DNA from: Flavobacteriaceae bacterium
GTDB lineage: Bacteria; Bacteroidota; Bacteroidia; Flavobacteriales; Flavobacteriaceae
NCBI GenBank assembly: GCA_018402135.1
Contig: JAGYJF010000002.1
Location: forward strand, 496,001-560,000
Reading direction: 5' to 3'
DNA: 64,000 nt
Under the pieces are notes generated by a model. It ran no database searches and was not told where the DNA came from. It saw only the letters and a list, made by a program, of their open reading frames with translations. This document shows, piece after piece, positions 62,861 through 64,000 of this stretch. How positions within the stretch are numbered: the stretch's first letter is position 1; each line of letters begins with the position of its first letter. A program made the position numbers and the translations under genes.

Positions 62861-64000
62861 ATGAAAAAAATATTAACTGTATTTCTTGTTGCAATTGCAA
62901 TTTCATCTTGTAAAAATGAAGCGCCTAAAATTGATGGATATGTTATTGATGGCACCGCTAAAGAAATATATAATGGTATTAGAGTTATACTTCAAACTAC
63001 AAATGAGCAAGGAAGACCCGTACCTATTGACACGGCAATTGTGGTAGATGAAAAATTTATGTTTGAAGGTAAACTTGACAATCCAGAAATGCTCTACATT
63101 TCAGTAAATAGTGTAACTGGAAACTTACCATTGATTATTGAGAATAGCCAAATAACTATAGATATTGATAAAAATAATATCGCCAAATCTAAAGTGACAG
63201 GTTCCAAAAGTAATGATGATTATGTGAAATTTATTGAAGGTAGAACTCAAGCACAATTAGACGTTCAATCGCTAAGCGTTAAATTAGATGAAGCTAAATT
63301 TATAAAGGATACAGAAAACATTAAATTTTATAGTGATAAACTTCAGGACGCTGTTAAAAACAACGAAACCTACGCTTTAACTTTTGTAGAAAATCATCCA
63401 AACAGCTATGTTAGTTTATTCATTATCGACGCACAAACCAATTTAAGAGATGTTGATATTGAAGCCTATGAAACTGCCTTTAATGCTTTAAACACCAGCC
63501 TAAAAACCTCTGAATATGGAGCCAACGTTACAAAAAAAATAGATCAGGTTAAAGAATTTCAACAAAAATCTCAAAATCTTGCAATTGGAAAGAAAGCGCC
63601 TAATTTCACAGCTCCTGATATGAATGGCAACCCTTTAACACTCTATGATATTAAAGGAAAAGTTACCATTATAGATTTTTGGGCGGCTTGGTGTGGACCT
63701 TGCAGGAGAGAAAATCCAAATGTGGTTAAAGTCTACAACCAGTTTCACGACAAAGGCCTAGAAATAATAGGCGTTTCACTTGATGGAACACCAAGACAAG
63801 GTGATGCCAAAGCTGCTTGGTTAAAGGCTGTTGAAGATGATAAACTTACTTGGCACCAAGTATCTAATCTACAATATTTTAACGGTCCTGTGGCTAAACT
63901 TTACGATATCAATTCTATACCAGCCACGTACATTATAGATAAAGAAGGTACCATTATCGCCAAAAATTTAAGAGGTATTGCCTTGGAACAAAAAATTGCT
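62861..64000 (+). CDS. TlpA-like thioredoxin lipoprotein with DUF4369 domain, 3' end outside window
   Basis: 380 codons are present and the frame continues past the right edge. Lipobox IAISSCKNE sets an anchored Cys. Residues about 25-130 form a DUF4369 beta domain (YVIDGTAKEIYNGIRVILQ). A helical stretch follows, then a TlpA/ResA-like thioredoxin domain from about residue 240 (GKKAPNFTAPDMNGNPLTLYD) with the active site FWAAWCGPCRREN. The cis-Pro motif is SIPATYII. It is a periplasm-facing disulfide reductase, often linked with cytochrome c maturation or metal delivery in Bacteroidota. Confidence 0.92.
   Translation, partial: MKKILTVFLVAIAISSCKNEAPKIDGYVIDGTAKEIYNGIRVILQTTNEQGRPVPIDTAIVVDEKFMFEGKLDNPEMLYISVNSVTGNLPLIIENSQITIDIDKNNIAKSKVTGSKSNDDYVKFIEGRTQAQLDVQSLSVKLDEAKFIKDTENIKFYSDKLQDAVKNNETYALTFVENHPNSYVSLFIIDAQTNLRDVDIEAYETAFNALNTSLKTSEYGANVTKKIDQVKEFQQKSQNLAIGKKAPNFTAPDMNGNPLTLYDIKGKVTIIDFWAAWCGPCRRENPNVVKVYNQFHDKGLEIIGVSLDGTPRQGDAKAAWLKAVEDDKLTWHQVSNLQYFNGPVAKLYDINSIPATYIIDKEGTIIAKNLRGIALEQKIA

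Overview
The window is AT-rich DNA from a member of the Bacteroidota, most likely a marine Flavobacteriaceae. The evidence is gldF and gldG next to dnaN, several PorP/SprF-type proteins, C-terminal sorting domains of the type IX secretion system (T9SS), and promoters of the TTTG...TAnnTTTG type. I found no tRNA, rRNA, CRISPR array or complete insertion sequence.

Layout. 1-7.8 kb (minus): a short-chain carboxylate locus with an outer-membrane porin, a two-subunit sodium:solute symporter, a small membrane protein, a symporter-histidine kinase fusion, a single-domain response regulator and a propionyl-CoA synthetase running off the left edge. 7.9-13 kb: an orphan InsA-like zinc-ribbon/HTH protein, an AGCS-type symporter, a membrane acyltransferase-like protein, purC and phoH. 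13.2-18.5 kb (plus): a DUF62 SAM hydrolase, a small monooxygenase-fold protein, gldF, an unknown gene, gldG and dnaN. 18.6-22 kb (minus): DUF4870 and a secreted sugar dehydrogenase with HYR repeats. 22.1-31.3 kb (minus): a tripartite RND efflux operon, a cytochrome/DUF3365 gene with thioredoxin, and a Crp/Fnr-family regulator. 31.6-37.3 kb (minus): the four-gene ligase-associated DNA repair operon. 37.4-38.4 kb: DUF6428 and dodecin. 38.5-54.6 kb (minus): a T9SS surface-protein cluster around a 3,200-residue SprB-like adhesin. 54.9-64 kb: a secreted unknown protein, a SanA-like protein, an SRAP protein, a TIR-transmembrane-propeller protein with a cation transporter, a fasciclin lipoprotein, a tandem repeat, mnmE and the start of a TlpA-like lipoprotein.

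The most striking signal is regulatory. Three copies of the palindrome GTAAC-N4-GTTAC lie within 2 kb beside the Crp/Fnr gene. Each sits exactly 29.5 bp upstream of a TAnnTTTG promoter box, which is the geometry of a class II activator. One drives the cytochrome-thioredoxin pair and one the RND operon. The third drives a transcript of about 130 nt with its own terminator and no obvious gene apart from an 11-codon ORF, which I read as an undescribed regulator-controlled small RNA.

Second-tier candidates are the TIR-propeller/CDF transporter pair, the PorP-coiled-coil-SPOR-like fusion in the adhesin cluster, and a BamE-like membrane protein wedged between gldF and gldG.
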